A DNA stretch of 64,000 nucleotides from positions 92,343 through 156,342 of the forward strand of contig CAMCXF010000003.1 in assembly GCA_945883235.1 (NCBI GenBank), read 5' to 3'. The position numbers and the translations under genes are program-made. A model generated the notes under the pieces. That model searched no databases, was not told where the DNA came from, and was given only the letters and a program-made list of their open reading frames with translations. Below, piece after piece: positions 1 to 9,340 of the stretch (its first letter is position 1; the number at the start of each line of letters is the position of its first letter). This stretch comes from Phenylobacterium deserti. Lineage in GTDB: Bacteria; Pseudomonadota; Alphaproteobacteria; Caulobacterales; Caulobacteraceae.

Positions 1-1036
1 TTCTGACGAAGTTGCCGATGGTGCGCCCGGACGTGTCGGTCAGGGCGATGTCAGAGTCTTCCGGGCAGAGCATGGCAGGGCGAGCGACGCATGGCCCGAT
101 CTCGGCCGCGTCGCCGTTGACTGTTCGTTGCCGCAATTGCTGGGCGAAGAGATTTCCCTGCAATGACCAGTTGGCAGCCAGATCACGTTCTCCGCTCAGG
201 ACGGCGCGACCGAAGCGGTTTCGGGTCCGGTCCGGAAACGTGAAGATCGCCGATCGGTCAATGTCCAGCAGTTCGGCGGGCGCCGGGCCGTTGCCCGTCA
301 GCGCATTGTCGGCGCCCGTGAGGGCCAGGTGCGCCTCGGCGTCGTCAGCCCGCCACCCGAAGTCGGCATGGCCCTGCCGCAGCCGTGACGGCGAGTGGTC
401 GCGCCACCCGTCATCATCAAGACTGGAGAGCGCCACGTAGGAGGCGAAGGCGCCATCGACCCGACCATATTGCGCCGACCCCTGTCGCCGTCCGAATGAT
501 CCGCCGGACAGGTCCAGATCTCCGCCGGGCGCGCTGAAGCCGTCCTTCAGCCGGAATGAGACCGCGCCCCCCAGCGCGTTGCGACCAAACGCCGGATTTG
601 AGCCCACCACCTCGGCCCTGGAAACCGCGACATCGGGCAGCAGGTCCCAGTTCACAGTGTCGCCAAAGGGCTGATTGAAACGCACGCCGTCGACATAGAC
701 GGCCAGCCCCTGTGCGTTGCCGGCCAGGGGAGACGCCTCGAATCCGCGATAGATCAGGTTGGGCTGAAACGGATTGGCCTGCGCCTGATCGAGGGAGACG
801 CCGCCCAGTCGCGCATCCAGAGCGCGCAATACGCTGCTGGGACCGCCGCGCCGGAAGTCCTCGCCCTTCAAGACAGTCACCGCCAGCGGGATCGAGGTGA
901 CGGGCGAACCGCGTCCATCCATCGGCGCTGTCGCAATCACATCGATCGGCGCGACCTCTGTCGTTCGTGTCTGGGCGATCGAAACGCCTGGCAGCGCCGT
1001 GACGACGATCAGCCAGCTTGCGGCGATGGGCTTCAT
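1..1036 (-). CDS. TonB-dependent receptor, 3' end outside window
   Basis: This is an outer-membrane, energy-coupled uptake receptor of which only the N-terminal third (about 345 residues) lies in the window. The ATG at 1036 opens a Sec signal peptide ending near SIAQT. The plug domain follows, with a TonB-box-like stretch (residues 25-35), a YRGFEASPL segment and the plug motif VDGVRFNQPFGD. After it comes GRNALGGAVSFRLK, where the plug meets the first barrel strands. The frame stays open to base 1. The substrate cannot be read from the sequence. It lies downstream of the deleted NTF2-like gene and the EamA exporter on the same strand, with a 28-bp gap, so it may be cotranscribed. The family assignment is secure and the substrate is unknown. 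Confidence 0.9.
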   Translation of the reverse strand, partial: MKPIAASWLIVVTALPGVSIAQTRTTEVAPIDVIATAPMDGRGSPVTSIPLAVTVLKGEDFRRGGPSSVLRALDARLGGVSLDQAQANPFQPNLIYRGFEASPLAGNAQGLAVYVDGVRFNQPFGDTVNWDLLPDVAVSRAEVVGSNPAFGRNALGGAVSFRLKDGFSAPGGDLDLSGGSFGRRQGSAQYGRVDGAFASYVALSSLDDDGWRDHSPSRLRQGHADFGWRADDAEAHLALTGADNALTGNGPAPAELLDIDRSAIFTFPDRTRNRFGRAVLSGERDLAANWSLQGNLFAQQLRQRTVNGDAAEIGPCVARPAMLCPEDSDIALTDTSGRTIGNFVR

Positions 1037-1064
1037 TCTGTCCGATTCTCGACGGTGTCTGTGG

Positions 1065-1277
1065 CTACCGCTTACGCCACGCCGGATCGTAGGAGAACAC
1101 TTCGCGCCGGATTTCCTCGCCCTTCCAGGTTTGCCAGGCGATCTCCTCGAACCCGCGTTTTGCGCCTTCATTCTCACGCGTGGTCGCGTCGTCGGCATAC
1201 CAGTCGGCGATGGTGCCCCCATGATCACCGCTCGCCACCTGGGCGATGAAGGCGCCGACCGAGGCTTGAGTGGGCAT
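1065..1277 (-). pseudogene. NTF2-like/SnoaL-fold protein with internal deletion
   Basis: The 70-residue frame starts at ATG 1277 behind AAGGA. It has the usual start of the NTF2-like family (a helix ending in FIAQVASGDH, then IADWYADDATTRENEG) and the usual end (FEEIAWQTWKGEEI, then FSYDP). The 40-50 residues that normally separate these blocks, which carry the central beta-sheet, are missing, because ENEGAKR runs straight into GFEEIAW. Family members are about 115-130 residues long. I read this as an in-frame internal deletion that leaves a probably non-functional remnant. It sits 11 bp after the EamA transporter gene. A real short protein is possible but unlikely to fold as the family does. 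Confidence 0.6.
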
Positions 1278-1288
1278 GGAGGTTTCCT

Positions 1289-2182
1289 TCAGGGCGCAGC
1301 TTGCCGGCCGGCGAACCGCGGCCATAGCGTATTCAGCGCCAGTCCGGCCAGCACCAGCGCTGCCGCCCCCAGCTTCCACGGTGTCAGCGCCTCACCCAGC
1401 AAAATCGCCGATGCCCCCATCCCGAACACGGGCACCATCAGCGCCAGCGGTGCCACTGTCGCCGTCGGATGCTGGGCCAACAGCCAGCCCCAGGCCGTGT
1501 AGCCAAAGATCGTGTTGCCCACCGACTGCCACAACACCGCCGCCCACGCCGCCGGGCTGGCGTGCGTCACCGCCTGCGACATCGCGGGCCACCCCTCGCT
1601 GATCAGCGCCAATGCGAACAACGGCGGGGCCGAAAACACACTGGCCCAGACCACATAGGCCAGCATGTTCACCTGACCGGCGCTGCGCTGCGCCGTATTG
1701 CCCCCCGCCCAGCTCATCGCCGCAATCAACACCAGCCCGAGGCCCACCAGCGTCAGCTCCGCGCTCACGTGGCTGATCAGCCAGCCCAGCCCCGCCGCAG
1801 CTAGCCCCAGCGCCACCAGCTGATAGGGCTTCACCCGCTCCCCGGTCAGCAGCATCGCCAGCCCGATGGTGAAAAACGCCTGCGTCTGCACCACCAGGCT
1901 GGCCAGCCCCGGCGAGATCCAGTGGGTCATGGCGATGTAGAGCATGCCAAACTGCCCCACCCCGATGAACACCCCATAGAGCGCCAGATTCCACCACGGC
2001 ACCGCCGGCCGCTTCAGAAAAAACACCGCCGGCAGCACCGCAAACATGAACCTCAAGGCCGCGAACGTCAGCGGCGGAAAGTCCTCCAACCCCCACTTGA
2101 TGACCACGAAATTGGTCCCCCATACCGCCACCACGGCCAGGGCCAGAAGCAGGTGCAGCGGGGGCAGGGCGGCGCGGGTCAT
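1289..2182 (-). CDS. EamA-family (DMT superfamily) exporter
   Basis: This 297-residue inner-membrane protein has ten predicted hydrophobic helices and two EamA repeats. The N-terminal WGTNFVVIKWGL, the LRFMFAVLPAVFF segment and LASLVVQTQAFFTI closely follow the E. coli EamA (YdeD) pattern, and that protein exports O-acetylserine and cysteine. The C-terminal repeat ends with GEALTPWKLGAAALVLAGL. Substrate identity is inference only, since the family also exports other metabolites. It is the first gene of a minus-strand run leading into the deleted NTF2-like gene and the TonB receptor. Confidence 0.85.
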   Translation of the reverse strand: MTRAALPPLHLLLALAVVAVWGTNFVVIKWGLEDFPPLTFAALRFMFAVLPAVFFLKRPAVPWWNLALYGVFIGVGQFGMLYIAMTHWISPGLASLVVQTQAFFTIGLAMLLTGERVKPYQLVALGLAAAGLGWLISHVSAELTLVGLGLVLIAAMSWAGGNTAQRSAGQVNMLAYVVWASVFSAPPLFALALISEGWPAMSQAVTHASPAAWAAVLWQSVGNTIFGYTAWGWLLAQHPTATVAPLALMVPVFGMGASAILLGEALTPWKLGAAALVLAGLALNTLWPRFAGRQAAP

Positions 2183-2562
2183 GGCCGGGTTATCGGGTGA
2201 TCAGGGATGGGTGTCACGACGCCAGTTGGCCGGGAGCGGCTCCGAACCATTTTCGCCTGCTTGATGGCTACCGGCTGCGCGGAATTGGGTCGGCGAAGCG
2301 TTTGGTGGGTCCGGTGGCGCTTCTCCTCACCCGTCGTGGGAGGGGGACCGCACGAAGCGGGGTGTAGGGGGTCTCCTTCGCACGGTTTCCAACCCGGCGC
2401 GGCTCAAGCCTCCCCGGTGCCCTTCTGCGTCTTCAGCGCCTTTTTGCGGTAAAACCCACCACCCACCCCGGCCGCCCATCACAGGCCCCGAACTTGCTCA
2501 ACCGGCGGTGACCGGATAGGCAACACCCGCTTCGGGTCACCGGGGCGGCCAGGGATTCCAGA
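2183..2562. other. Intergenic region upstream of lepB
   Basis: This 380-bp region separates the divergent EamA exporter and lepB genes. It contains one copy of the G-rich palindromic repeat family (about 2324-2372) and an 8-bp inverted repeat, CGGTGACC at 2506-2513 and GGTCACCG at 2535-2542, just ahead of the lepB ribosome-binding site. The inverted repeat could fold in the lepB leader. I see no coding frame with family resemblance. Confidence 0.5.
2324..2372 (+). repeat. G-rich palindromic repeat, copy 1
   Basis: The copy has the architecture shared by the copies at 9341 and 45110: a pyrimidine/purine hairpin (CTCACCC ... GTGGGAG), then GGGGACCGC, a short second arm, and a G-run (GTAGGGGG). 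It is more degenerate than the other copies. It does not overlap a gene. Confidence 0.45.
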
Positions 2563-3345
2563 ATGAATGACACGGTAGAGAGCGGCGAGGGCCCCAAGAC
2601 GTCGGGCGCCCTCAACGAGGTGGTCGAGATCATCAAGACGGTGGTCTATGCGCTGCTGATCGCGCTGTTCCTGCGCGTGCTGTTCTTCCAGCCCTTCACG
2701 ATCCCGTCGGCCTCGATGGAGCCCAACCTCTATGAGGGCGACTACATCATCGTCTCGAAGTTCAGCTACGGCTACTCGCGCCACTCCATCCCGTTCAGCC
2801 CCAACATCCACCAGGGCCGGGTCCTTGAGCAAAAAGCCAGTCGCGGCGACATCGTGGTGTTCAAACTGCCCAGCGATGGCCGCACCGACTATGTGAAGCG
2901 CGTGATCGGCGTCAGCGGCGACCGCGTGCAGATGAAGGCCGGCCTGCTCTATCTCAATGATAAACTGGTCCAGCGTGACGCCATGTCGCCGGTCAAGTCC
3001 GATCTCGGCTTCGGCCAAGTGGTCGACGTGGCCCGATTCCGCGAGCGGCTGGACGGCGGCAGGACCTATGACACCCAGGACATGGGCACCGACGGCAATC
3101 TCGATAACGGCGCCCAGTTCATCGTGCCCGAGGGCTATTATTTCATGATGGGCGACAATCGGGACAATTCGTCCGACAGCCGCGTTGATCCGTTTGAAGG
3201 CGGCGTGGGCATGGTCCCGGCCGAGAACCTGGTTGGCAAGGCGCAGATCGTTCTGTTGTCCTGGCACCCCAAAGCCTCGATCTTCAAGCCCTGGACCTGG
3301 GTGCTGGACGCCCGACCCAGCCGGTTCTTCAAGATCCTGAAATGA
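2563..3345 (+). CDS. lepB: Signal peptidase I
   Basis: The enzyme cleaves Sec signal peptides at the periplasmic face of the inner membrane. The 260-residue protein has one N-terminal membrane anchor (about residues 22-41). The catalytic serine is in PSASMEP (Ser51) and the general-base lysine is in DYVKRVIG (Lys112). The conserved box GDNRDNSSDSR follows near residue 200. The ATG at 2563 is preceded by AGGGA. Its stop overlaps the rnc start by four bases (ATGA), so lepB, rnc and era are translationally coupled. Confidence 0.97.
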   Translation: MNDTVESGEGPKTSGALNEVVEIIKTVVYALLIALFLRVLFFQPFTIPSASMEPNLYEGDYIIVSKFSYGYSRHSIPFSPNIHQGRVLEQKASRGDIVVFKLPSDGRTDYVKRVIGVSGDRVQMKAGLLYLNDKLVQRDAMSPVKSDLGFGQVVDVARFRERLDGGRTYDTQDMGTDGNLDNGAQFIVPEGYYFMMGDNRDNSSDSRVDPFEGGVGMVPAENLVGKAQIVLLSWHPKASIFKPWTWVLDARPSRFFKILK

Positions 3346-4061
3346 ACACGCGCGTCGCGGCAATCGAGGAGCTCGAGCGCCGCATCGGTTACAGCTTCAT
3401 TGATCGCGATCTTCTGGAGCGCGCTCTGACCCACGCCAGCGTCGGTGACGGCGCGCGCGAGGTACGGCACAACGAGCGGCTGGAGTTTCTGGGCGACCGG
3501 GTGCTGAACCTGTGTGCCGCCGAGCGTCTGATGGCGCTGGATCCCGACAGCCGCGAGGGCGAAATGTCGCGACGCCTCGCCAATCTGGTCAACTATCACG
3601 CCTGTGCCCGCGCCGCTCACCGCGCCGGACTGCCGGATGCGCTGCGCCTGTCTGCCAGTGCCACCAAGGTCGGCGCGCGAAAGTCCGATGCCGTGCTTGG
3701 CGACGCCTGCGAAGCCTTGATGGCCGCCCTCTACATCGACGGCGGGCTGGACACCGCCAAGGCCTTCTTCCTCCAGTTCTGGGGTGAGGAGTTCGAGGAC
3801 ATCGACGCGCCGCGCACCAAGGACCCGAAGACCCAGCTTCAGGAGTGGGCTCAAGGCCTGGGGCTGCCTCTGCCGCGCTATGAAATCATCAGCCGCGAAG
3901 GCCCGGCGCATGCGCCGGCCTTTGTCATCGAAGTCGAGGTTCAGGGCTTCAGCCCGGAACGCGGCGAGGGCGGCTCCCGCCAGGCGGCGGAGAAGTCCGC
4001 AGCCCTGACCATGCTATTAAAGCGCGAGGGTGTAGAGTCCGAGCCGGAGACCGACCAATGA
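3342..4061 (+). CDS. rnc: Ribonuclease III
   Basis: This double-strand-specific endoribonuclease matures rRNA and some mRNAs. The 239-residue protein has the RNase III signature NERLEFLGD at residues 44-52, the second catalytic acidic cluster in GDACEALMAALY, and a C-terminal double-stranded RNA-binding domain beginning near DPKTQLQEWA. Length is normal. Both ends overlap neighbouring genes by four bases (lepB before, era after), the usual arrangement for coupled translation in this cluster. Confidence 0.97.
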   Translation: MNTRVAAIEELERRIGYSFIDRDLLERALTHASVGDGAREVRHNERLEFLGDRVLNLCAAERLMALDPDSREGEMSRRLANLVNYHACARAAHRAGLPDALRLSASATKVGARKSDAVLGDACEALMAALYIDGGLDTAKAFFLQFWGEEFEDIDAPRTKDPKTQLQEWAQGLGLPLPRYEIISREGPAHAPAFVIEVEVQGFSPERGEGGSRQAAEKSAALTMLLKREGVESEPETDQ

Positions 4062-5020
4062 GCGTAGCCCCCGACACTGCACCCCTCGCCACCCGCGCTG
4101 GCTTCGCTGCCATCATCGGTGCCCCTAACGCAGGGAAATCGACACTCACCAACCGGCTGGTGGGCGCCAAGGTCTCGATCGTGACGCAAAAGGTCCAGAC
4201 CACGCGCTTTCCGGTGCGCGGTGTAGCAATCCACGGCGACACCCAGGTCGTGCTGGTCGACACCCCCGGCATCTTCCAGCCCCGCCGCAAGCTGGACCGC
4301 GCCATGATCCGCGCTGCCTGGGGCGGTGCCGAGGACGCCGAGATCATCGTGCATCTGGTGGACAGCGTCGCCGAACTGGCCGCCCCCACCCGCGAGGGCT
4401 CGCCCGCCGACCGCAAGGCCGCCATCGATGTGGAATCCATCGTTGAGGGCCTGAAGGCCTCGGGCAAGAAGGCGATCCTAGCGCTCAACAAGATCGACGG
4501 CATGCGCCGCGACACCCTGCTGGGCCTGTCGCAGCGGCTGTTCGACACCGGGGTCTATTCCGAGGTGTTCATGATCTCGGCGGCGGATGGCGCGGGCGTA
4601 GATGATCTGAAGGCGCGGCTGGCGCTGGCCATGCCGGAAAGTCCCTGGCTCTATCCCGCCGACCAGACCGCCGATCTGCCCGCCCGCCTGCTTGCCGCCG
4701 AGATAACCCGCGAAAAGCTCTACCTGCGGGTCCACGAGGAACTGCCCTATTCGGCCGCCGTCGAGACCACCAAGTTCGAGGAGCGCAAGGACGGCGGCGT
4801 CCGGATCGAACAGAACATCTACGTCGAACGCGAAAGCCAGCGCCCCATCATCCTGGGCAAGGGCGGCCAGACCGTGAAGTGGATCGGCCAGAAGGCCCGC
4901 GAGGAGCTCTGCGAGCTGCTGGACCGCCCGGTGCACCTCTTCCTGCACGTGGTGGTCGACGAGAAGTGGGCCGACAAGCGCGAGTTCTACGGGGACGTGG
5001 GCCTGGATTACGACGCCTAG
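4058..5020 (+). CDS. era: GTPase Era
   Basis: This GTPase binds 16S rRNA and assists 30S ribosome assembly. G1 is GAPNAGKST (residues 21-29), G3 is DTPG (68-71), G4 is NKID (144-147) and G5 is in ISAADG near 174. The KH domain with ILGKGGQTVKWIG lies near residue 265. At 320 residues it is slightly longer than E. coli Era because of a charged insertion around residues 108-128 (REGSPADRKAAID) before G4. It overlaps rnc by four bases. Confidence 0.97.
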   Translation: MSVAPDTAPLATRAGFAAIIGAPNAGKSTLTNRLVGAKVSIVTQKVQTTRFPVRGVAIHGDTQVVLVDTPGIFQPRRKLDRAMIRAAWGGAEDAEIIVHLVDSVAELAAPTREGSPADRKAAIDVESIVEGLKASGKKAILALNKIDGMRRDTLLGLSQRLFDTGVYSEVFMISAADGAGVDDLKARLALAMPESPWLYPADQTADLPARLLAAEITREKLYLRVHEELPYSAAVETTKFEERKDGGVRIEQNIYVERESQRPIILGKGGQTVKWIGQKAREELCELLDRPVHLFLHVVVDEKWADKREFYGDVGLDYDA

Positions 5021-5023
5021 GGT

Positions 5024-5770
5024 CTAGGCCGCCGCCCGTTGCTCGGCGAGGGCAAACTCGCGCGGCCGGAACAGTGTGAAGGGCTTCTGGGCTCGGATCG
5101 GCAGGGGTGCGATCCATGCGGGCTCCGGCGCGGCCTTCGGAAGGATCTCCTCGACCTGCGCCATCTCGATCAGGTTGTAGGTGTACAACGTGCAGGTCTG
5201 TTCCGGGCCCAGCGACCACATCCAGCCGACCAGCACCGGATTAACCTCGCGAACCTCGCGGCGCGCATAGGTGGTCGCGCGAGCCGGCTCTGTCAGGTGA
5301 GCATCCAGGCTCATTTTCGCCAGGGTCGGCTTCGCGAAATAGGCCGGTAAGGCCAGGCAAAGCGGCAAGGCTGCGACGGTCAGGGCGGCGGCAATCGACT
5401 CGCTGGACAACGGCAGGCCCGCCAGCACACTTAGCAGGACGCCACTGGCCTCCGTTGAGGTTAACAACACAGCGGCCAGCAGGGCCTGTTCCCGGTCGCG
5501 CGCCGGGCCGGGCAGTTCCGTCAGTGTTGGATCCGTTCGGCTGCGCTGCAGGCGGCTGATCGCTAGCAGAAAAATGAGGCCCTGAATGAGGGTCGCCCAG
5601 CATCCGGCCATCTGTGCTGTGCCCACCTGAGTGGCTGCGGCACCAAGGGCCAACAGCGCCGTCGGACCGGTCACTGCCAGGGTGAACCAGGCGCGAAAAT
5701 CGACACGGGGCGGCCTCATCAGCATGCCTGCACAATCGCGGCTGAGGCTTAAACCCGCATGAAACGTCAT
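5024..5770 (-). CDS. Unrecognised inner-membrane protein
   Basis: I do not recognise this 248-residue protein. It has about four hydrophobic segments (roughly residues 28-47, 54-73, 95-118 and 122-143) and a soluble C-terminal half. That half has a hydrophilic, aromatic-rich stretch (NPVLVGWMWSLGPEQTCTLYTYN) and ends in an alanine-rich tail. The gene is convergent with era, leaving only 3 bp between the stops, and divergent from recO. The start is uncertain: ATG 5770 has AAGG directly against it, while an internal ATG at 5725 would remove 15 residues. No catalytic motif is visible. Confidence 0.6.
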   Translation of the reverse strand: MTFHAGLSLSRDCAGMLMRPPRVDFRAWFTLAVTGPTALLALGAAATQVGTAQMAGCWATLIQGLIFLLAISRLQRSRTDPTLTELPGPARDREQALLAAVLLTSTEASGVLLSVLAGLPLSSESIAAALTVAALPLCLALPAYFAKPTLAKMSLDAHLTEPARATTYARREVREVNPVLVGWMWSLGPEQTCTLYTYNLIEMAQVEEILPKAAPEPAWIAPLPIRAQKPFTLFRPREFALAEQRAAA

Positions 5771-5854
5771 CCTTAGCGCGCGTTAATCCGGCGCGGATGC
5801 ATTCCTCGGCAACTTTTTTGTGCGCCCTTTCGCCACTTCCACTAAGCCTCAGTC

Positions 5855-6586
5855 ATGGAATTCGAAGACGACGCCTTCGTCCTCAGCGCCCGGGCGCACG
5901 GCGAGGCCGGCGCGATTGTCGAGCTGCTGACCGCCCATCATGGCAAGTGGGCCGCCCACGTTGCCGGCGGCGCGTCGCGGCGGATGAAGCCGTTTTTGCA
6001 GGCGGGGGCCCGGGTCACCGTTCGCTACCGGGCGCGGGTCGCCGATCAGCTGGGCTCGGCCACGCTGGAGCCGATGGGCGAGGGGCCCTCGGCGCTGTTC
6101 GATGATCCGTTGGCGCTGGCCGGAATTGCCGCTGCAGCTGCCGTCACCGCAGGCGCGTTGCCGGAGCGCGAGCCGCATCCGGGGGCCTTCATGGCGTTCG
6201 AGGCGCTGGCCGCCGCCTTTGCCCACGACGAAATCTGGCCAGCGGTATTTGTGCGGTTCGAGGCCGGGCTGCTGGCCGAGCTGGGCTTCGGCTTCGATCT
6301 GTCGAAGTGCGCGGCGACAGGCGCCACTGACGACCTGATCTACGTCAGCCCCAAGACCGGCCGCGCGGTCAGCCGTGAGGCCGGTGAGCCCTATAAGGAC
6401 CGCATGCTGGCCCTGCCGCCCTTCCTGCTGGCGTCCCAGTCGCGCCTCGCCCCCGGCGACGTCGGCGCGGGCCTGACCCTGACGGCATATTTCCTGGAAG
6501 CCTTCATCTTCAACCCCCTGAACCGCCCGCTGCCGCCGGCCCGGCTGTGGCTGCTGGATCGGTTGACCGATGCGGGACGGCTGTAG
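5855..6586 (+). CDS. recO: DNA repair protein RecO
   Basis: This is the RecFOR recombination mediator that helps load RecA on single-stranded DNA coated with SSB. The 243-residue protein has the N-terminal OB-fold signature (DDAFVLSARAHGEAGAIVELLT, then HHGKWAAHVAGGASRRMKP) and a C-terminal helical domain. The zinc-finger region of E. coli RecO is represented by only one cysteine (LSKCAATG), as is common in alphaproteobacteria, so zinc binding is unlikely. It follows era, as in other Caulobacterales. Confidence 0.93.
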   Translation: MEFEDDAFVLSARAHGEAGAIVELLTAHHGKWAAHVAGGASRRMKPFLQAGARVTVRYRARVADQLGSATLEPMGEGPSALFDDPLALAGIAAAAAVTAGALPEREPHPGAFMAFEALAAAFAHDEIWPAVFVRFEAGLLAELGFGFDLSKCAATGATDDLIYVSPKTGRAVSREAGEPYKDRMLALPPFLLASQSRLAPGDVGAGLTLTAYFLEAFIFNPLNRPLPPARLWLLDRLTDAGRL

Positions 6587-6622
6587 CGAGACGCGAATCT
6601 CCCGGCGCGCTAGACAAGCCCC

Positions 6623-8851
6623 ATGGCCACCACGACCGCCCCACCACCCCCCGGCGACCGCATCATCGATGAACCGCTGACCGAGGCCCTCAGCCGGCGG
6701 TATCTGGCCTATGCGCTCAGCGTCATCACCGACCGCGCGCTGCCGGATGTGCGTGATGGCCTCAAACCGGTGCAGCGCCGCGTGCTCTACGCCATGCGCG
6801 AGATGCGGCTGAACCCGGAGAACGCGGCCCGCAAATGCGCCAAGGTGGTCGGCGAGGTGATGGGCGGCTATCACCCGCACGGCGACCAGTCGATCTATGA
6901 CACCCTGGTGCGCATGGCCCAGGCCTTTGCCCAGCGCTATCCGCTGGTGGACGGCCAGGGCAATTTCGGCAACATCGACGGCGATAATGCTGCGGCCATG
7001 CGCTACACCGAGGCCAAGCTGACGGTAGCGGCGATGATGCTGCTGGACGGCATCGACGAGGATGCGGTCGACTTCCGCCCCACCTATGACGGCTCCGACG
7101 ATGAGCCCACGGTGCTGCCGGCGGGCTTTCCGAACCTGCTGGCCAACGGCTCGACCGGCATTGCGGTGGGCATGGCGACCTCCATACCGCCCCACAATGC
7201 TGGTGAGCTGATCGACGCTTGCCTGCAGCTACTCGACAAGCCGGACGCCTCGGTCGAGGCGCTGATGGCCCACGTCCAGGGGCCGGACTTCCCCACCGGA
7301 GGGGTGATCGTCGAGGCCCGCGCCTCGATGCTGGAGACCTATGCCACCGGGCGCGGCGGCATCCGGGTGCGGGCGAAGTGGGAGAAGGAGGATCTGGGCA
7401 AGGGCATGTACCAGATCGTCGTCACCGAGATGCCCTATCAGGTGAAGAAGGCCGACCTGGTGGAACGCCTCGCCGAGCTCATCGACGCCAAGAAGGCCCC
7501 GCTGCTGGGCGACGTGCGTGACGAGAGCGCCGAGGACGTGCGCCTGGTCCTCGAACCCAAGAGCCGCAACGTCGAGGCCGAGGTGCTGATGGAGAGCCTG
7601 TTCAAGCTCTCCGATCTGGAGACACGCTTCAGCGTCAACCTCAACGTCCTTGATGCGCGCGGCACGCCGGGCGTCATGAACCTGAAGCAGGCCCTGGCTG
7701 CCTTCCTCGATCACCGCCGCGACGTGCTGGTCCGCCGCGCCCGCCACCGGCTGGGCAAGATCGAGGCGCGTCTGCACATCCTCGACGGCCTGATGATCGC
7801 CTACCTCAACCTGGACGAGGTGATCCGCATCGTCCGCTATGAGGAGGAGCCCAAGGCCCGTCTGATCGAGACCTTCACCCTGTCGGACATCCAGGCCGAC
7901 GCCATCCTCAACACCCGCCTGCGCCAGCTGGCCCGCCTGGAAGAAATGGAACTCCGCCGCGAGCACGCCGAGCTCTCCGAGGAGCGCGACGGCATTGTCG
8001 CCATGCTGGCCGACGACCGGGCCCAGTGGAAACTGGTGGGCGCGGGCCTGCGCGAGGTGAAGAAGGCGTTGGGGGTGCTCAACATCCGCCGCTCCCTGTT
8101 CGCCGACGCGCCCGAGATCGACACCGAGGCGGCGCTGGAGGCCATGATCGTGCGCGAGCCGATCACCATCATCCTCTCCGAACGGGGCTGGATCCGCGCC
8201 GCCAAGGGCCGCGTCGAAGACCCCTCGGAGCTGAAGTTCAAGGAGGGCGACAAGCTCCAGTTCCTGGTCCCGGCCGAGACCACCGACAAGCTGCTGATCT
8301 TCGCCTCCGACGGCCGGTTCTTCACGCTCGCCTGCGACAAACTGCCGGGTGCCAGAGGCCACGGCGAGCCGCTGCGCCTGATGATCGACCTCGACGACCG
8401 GGTGGGGCTGATCGATGTGTTCGTGCACAAACCGGGTGCCCGCCGCGTGATCGCCTCGAAGGACGGCTACGGCTTCATCCTGCCCGAAGCCGAGGCCGTG
8501 GCCTTCCGTCGCGCGGGCAAGCAGGTGCTGAACGGCACGGCCCTGACCTGCGTGGCCGTGGGTGCCGCCGATCACCTGGCCGTGGTCGGCGACAACGGCA
8601 AACTGCTGGTCTTCCCGATCAGCGAACTGCCCGAAATGCCACGCGGCAAGGGCGTCAAACTCCAGAGCTACCGCGAAGGCGGCCTGCGCGACGCCATGGT
8701 CTTCGGCGAAGGCGAGGGCGCATCCTGGACCACCTCGGACGGCCGCACGCGGGCCTGGCCCGAATGGCGCGAATGGCTGGGGCGCCGGGCATCAGCGGGC
8801 AAGCTGGCCCCGAAGGGGTTCCCGGCGACCAAGCGGTTCCGGCCGCGTTGA
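6623..8851 (+). CDS. parC: DNA topoisomerase IV subunit A
   Basis: This is the DNA-cleaving subunit that, with ParE, decatenates daughter chromosomes. The 742-residue length fits ParC. The catalytic tyrosine is Tyr128 in [10 protein letters not shown]. The winged-helix and tower regions follow, and the C-terminal third is a beta-pinwheel. In the quinolone-binding segment [10 protein letters not shown] the position equivalent to E. coli ParC Ser80 (GyrA Ser83) is Gln89, while the acidic position is kept as Asp93. GyrA is excluded by the absence of a canonical GyrA box and by context next to recO, as in relatives. Confidence 0.93.
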   Translation: MATTTAPPPPGDRIIDEPLTEALSRRYLAYALSVITDRALPDVRDGLKPVQRRVLYAMREMRLNPENAARKCAKVVGEVMGGYHPHGDQSIYDTLVRMAQAFAQRYPLVDGQGNFGNIDGDNAAAMRYTEAKLTVAAMMLLDGIDEDAVDFRPTYDGSDDEPTVLPAGFPNLLANGSTGIAVGMATSIPPHNAGELIDACLQLLDKPDASVEALMAHVQGPDFPTGGVIVEARASMLETYATGRGGIRVRAKWEKEDLGKGMYQIVVTEMPYQVKKADLVERLAELIDAKKAPLLGDVRDESAEDVRLVLEPKSRNVEAEVLMESLFKLSDLETRFSVNLNVLDARGTPGVMNLKQALAAFLDHRRDVLVRRARHRLGKIEARLHILDGLMIAYLNLDEVIRIVRYEEEPKARLIETFTLSDIQADAILNTRLRQLARLEEMELRREHAELSEERDGIVAMLADDRAQWKLVGAGLREVKKALGVLNIRRSLFADAPEIDTEAALEAMIVREPITIILSERGWIRAAKGRVEDPSELKFKEGDKLQFLVPAETTDKLLIFASDGRFFTLACDKLPGARGHGEPLRLMIDLDDRVGLIDVFVHKPGARRVIASKDGYGFILPEAEAVAFRRAGKQVLNGTALTCVAVGAADHLAVVGDNGKLLVFPISELPEMPRGKGVKLQSYREGGLRDAMVFGEGEGASWTTSDGRTRAWPEWREWLGRRASAGKLAPKGFPATKRFRPR

Positions 8852-8867
8852 TCGGAGGCGCACAACC

Positions 8868-8978
8868 CTCCAAAATAAGCTCGTCATTACCCGACTTGGT
8901 CGGGTAACCCATAAACGCAGGCGCTCCCGAACGTGCCACTGCGGCGACGCCTTAACACGACTGGGCAAGCGCGAAGTC
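8868..8978 (+). repeat. REP-like hairpin repeat, copy A
   Basis: A block of about 110 bp is repeated at 9717-9828 with high identity. Its core is a perfect 9-bp hairpin, TTACCCGAC-TTG-GTCGGGTAA (8887-8907), followed by a conserved CCCATAAACGC and CGCTCCCGAA. It begins just after parC and ends before the antitoxin promoter. It may act as a transcription or mRNA-stability element, or be a small mobile repeat. Confidence 0.75.
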
Positions 8979-9004
8979 GACAAAACCCACATAATGCGTA
9001 TTCT
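8977..9004 (+). promoter_or_regulatory. Putative promoter of the antitoxin gene
   Basis: TCGACA (8977-8982) and TATTCT (8999-9004) are separated by 16 bp, 20 bp upstream of the antitoxin ATG. An imperfect dyad (ATAATGCGTATT) overlaps the -10 region and could be an autorepression site, which is typical of antitoxins. This is read by eye only. Confidence 0.35.
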
Positions 9005-9024
9005 ACACGTCCCGGAGTTCGCTC

Positions 9025-9279
9025 ATGCCCCCGACGTCCACAGTCCGCGCCACCGCCTTCGCCCGCAACTTCGCCCGTTATCAGGACGAGGCGATCGAGG
9101 TCGGGGTTATCGTCGTCACCAGCCACGACCGCGTGGTCGGCGGCTATCTCTCGGCCAGCGAACTGGCAAACTATGAAAAGCTCAAGGCCCGTGAGCGCCA
9201 GGCGCTGCGCGTGGGCGAACTGCCCGACGACGTGATCCGCGACATTGAAACCGCCATGTACGCCGCCGAACCTGCGTGA
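9025..9279 (+). CDS. Phd/YefM-like type II antitoxin
   Basis: The 84-residue protein has the N-terminal DNA-binding pattern of the Phd/YefM group: TVRATAFARNFARYQDEA, then VIVVTSHDRVVGGYLSASEL. A C-terminal segment (LRVGELPDDVIRDIETA) is likely to be the toxin-binding part. GGAG stands about 10 bp before the ATG. The usual toxin partner is not intact: the next recognisable frame (from 9423) is a broken PemK-like toxin, so the antitoxin appears orphaned. Whether the two were ever partners is inference. Confidence 0.7.
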   Translation: MPPTSTVRATAFARNFARYQDEAIEVGVIVVTSHDRVVGGYLSASELANYEKLKARERQALRVGELPDDVIRDIETAMYAAEPA

Positions 9280-9340
9280 CATTCCCGACACCCAAACCGG
9301 GTCTCGTCATCCGCTGATCGTGTTCCCCAAGCGCCACGCT

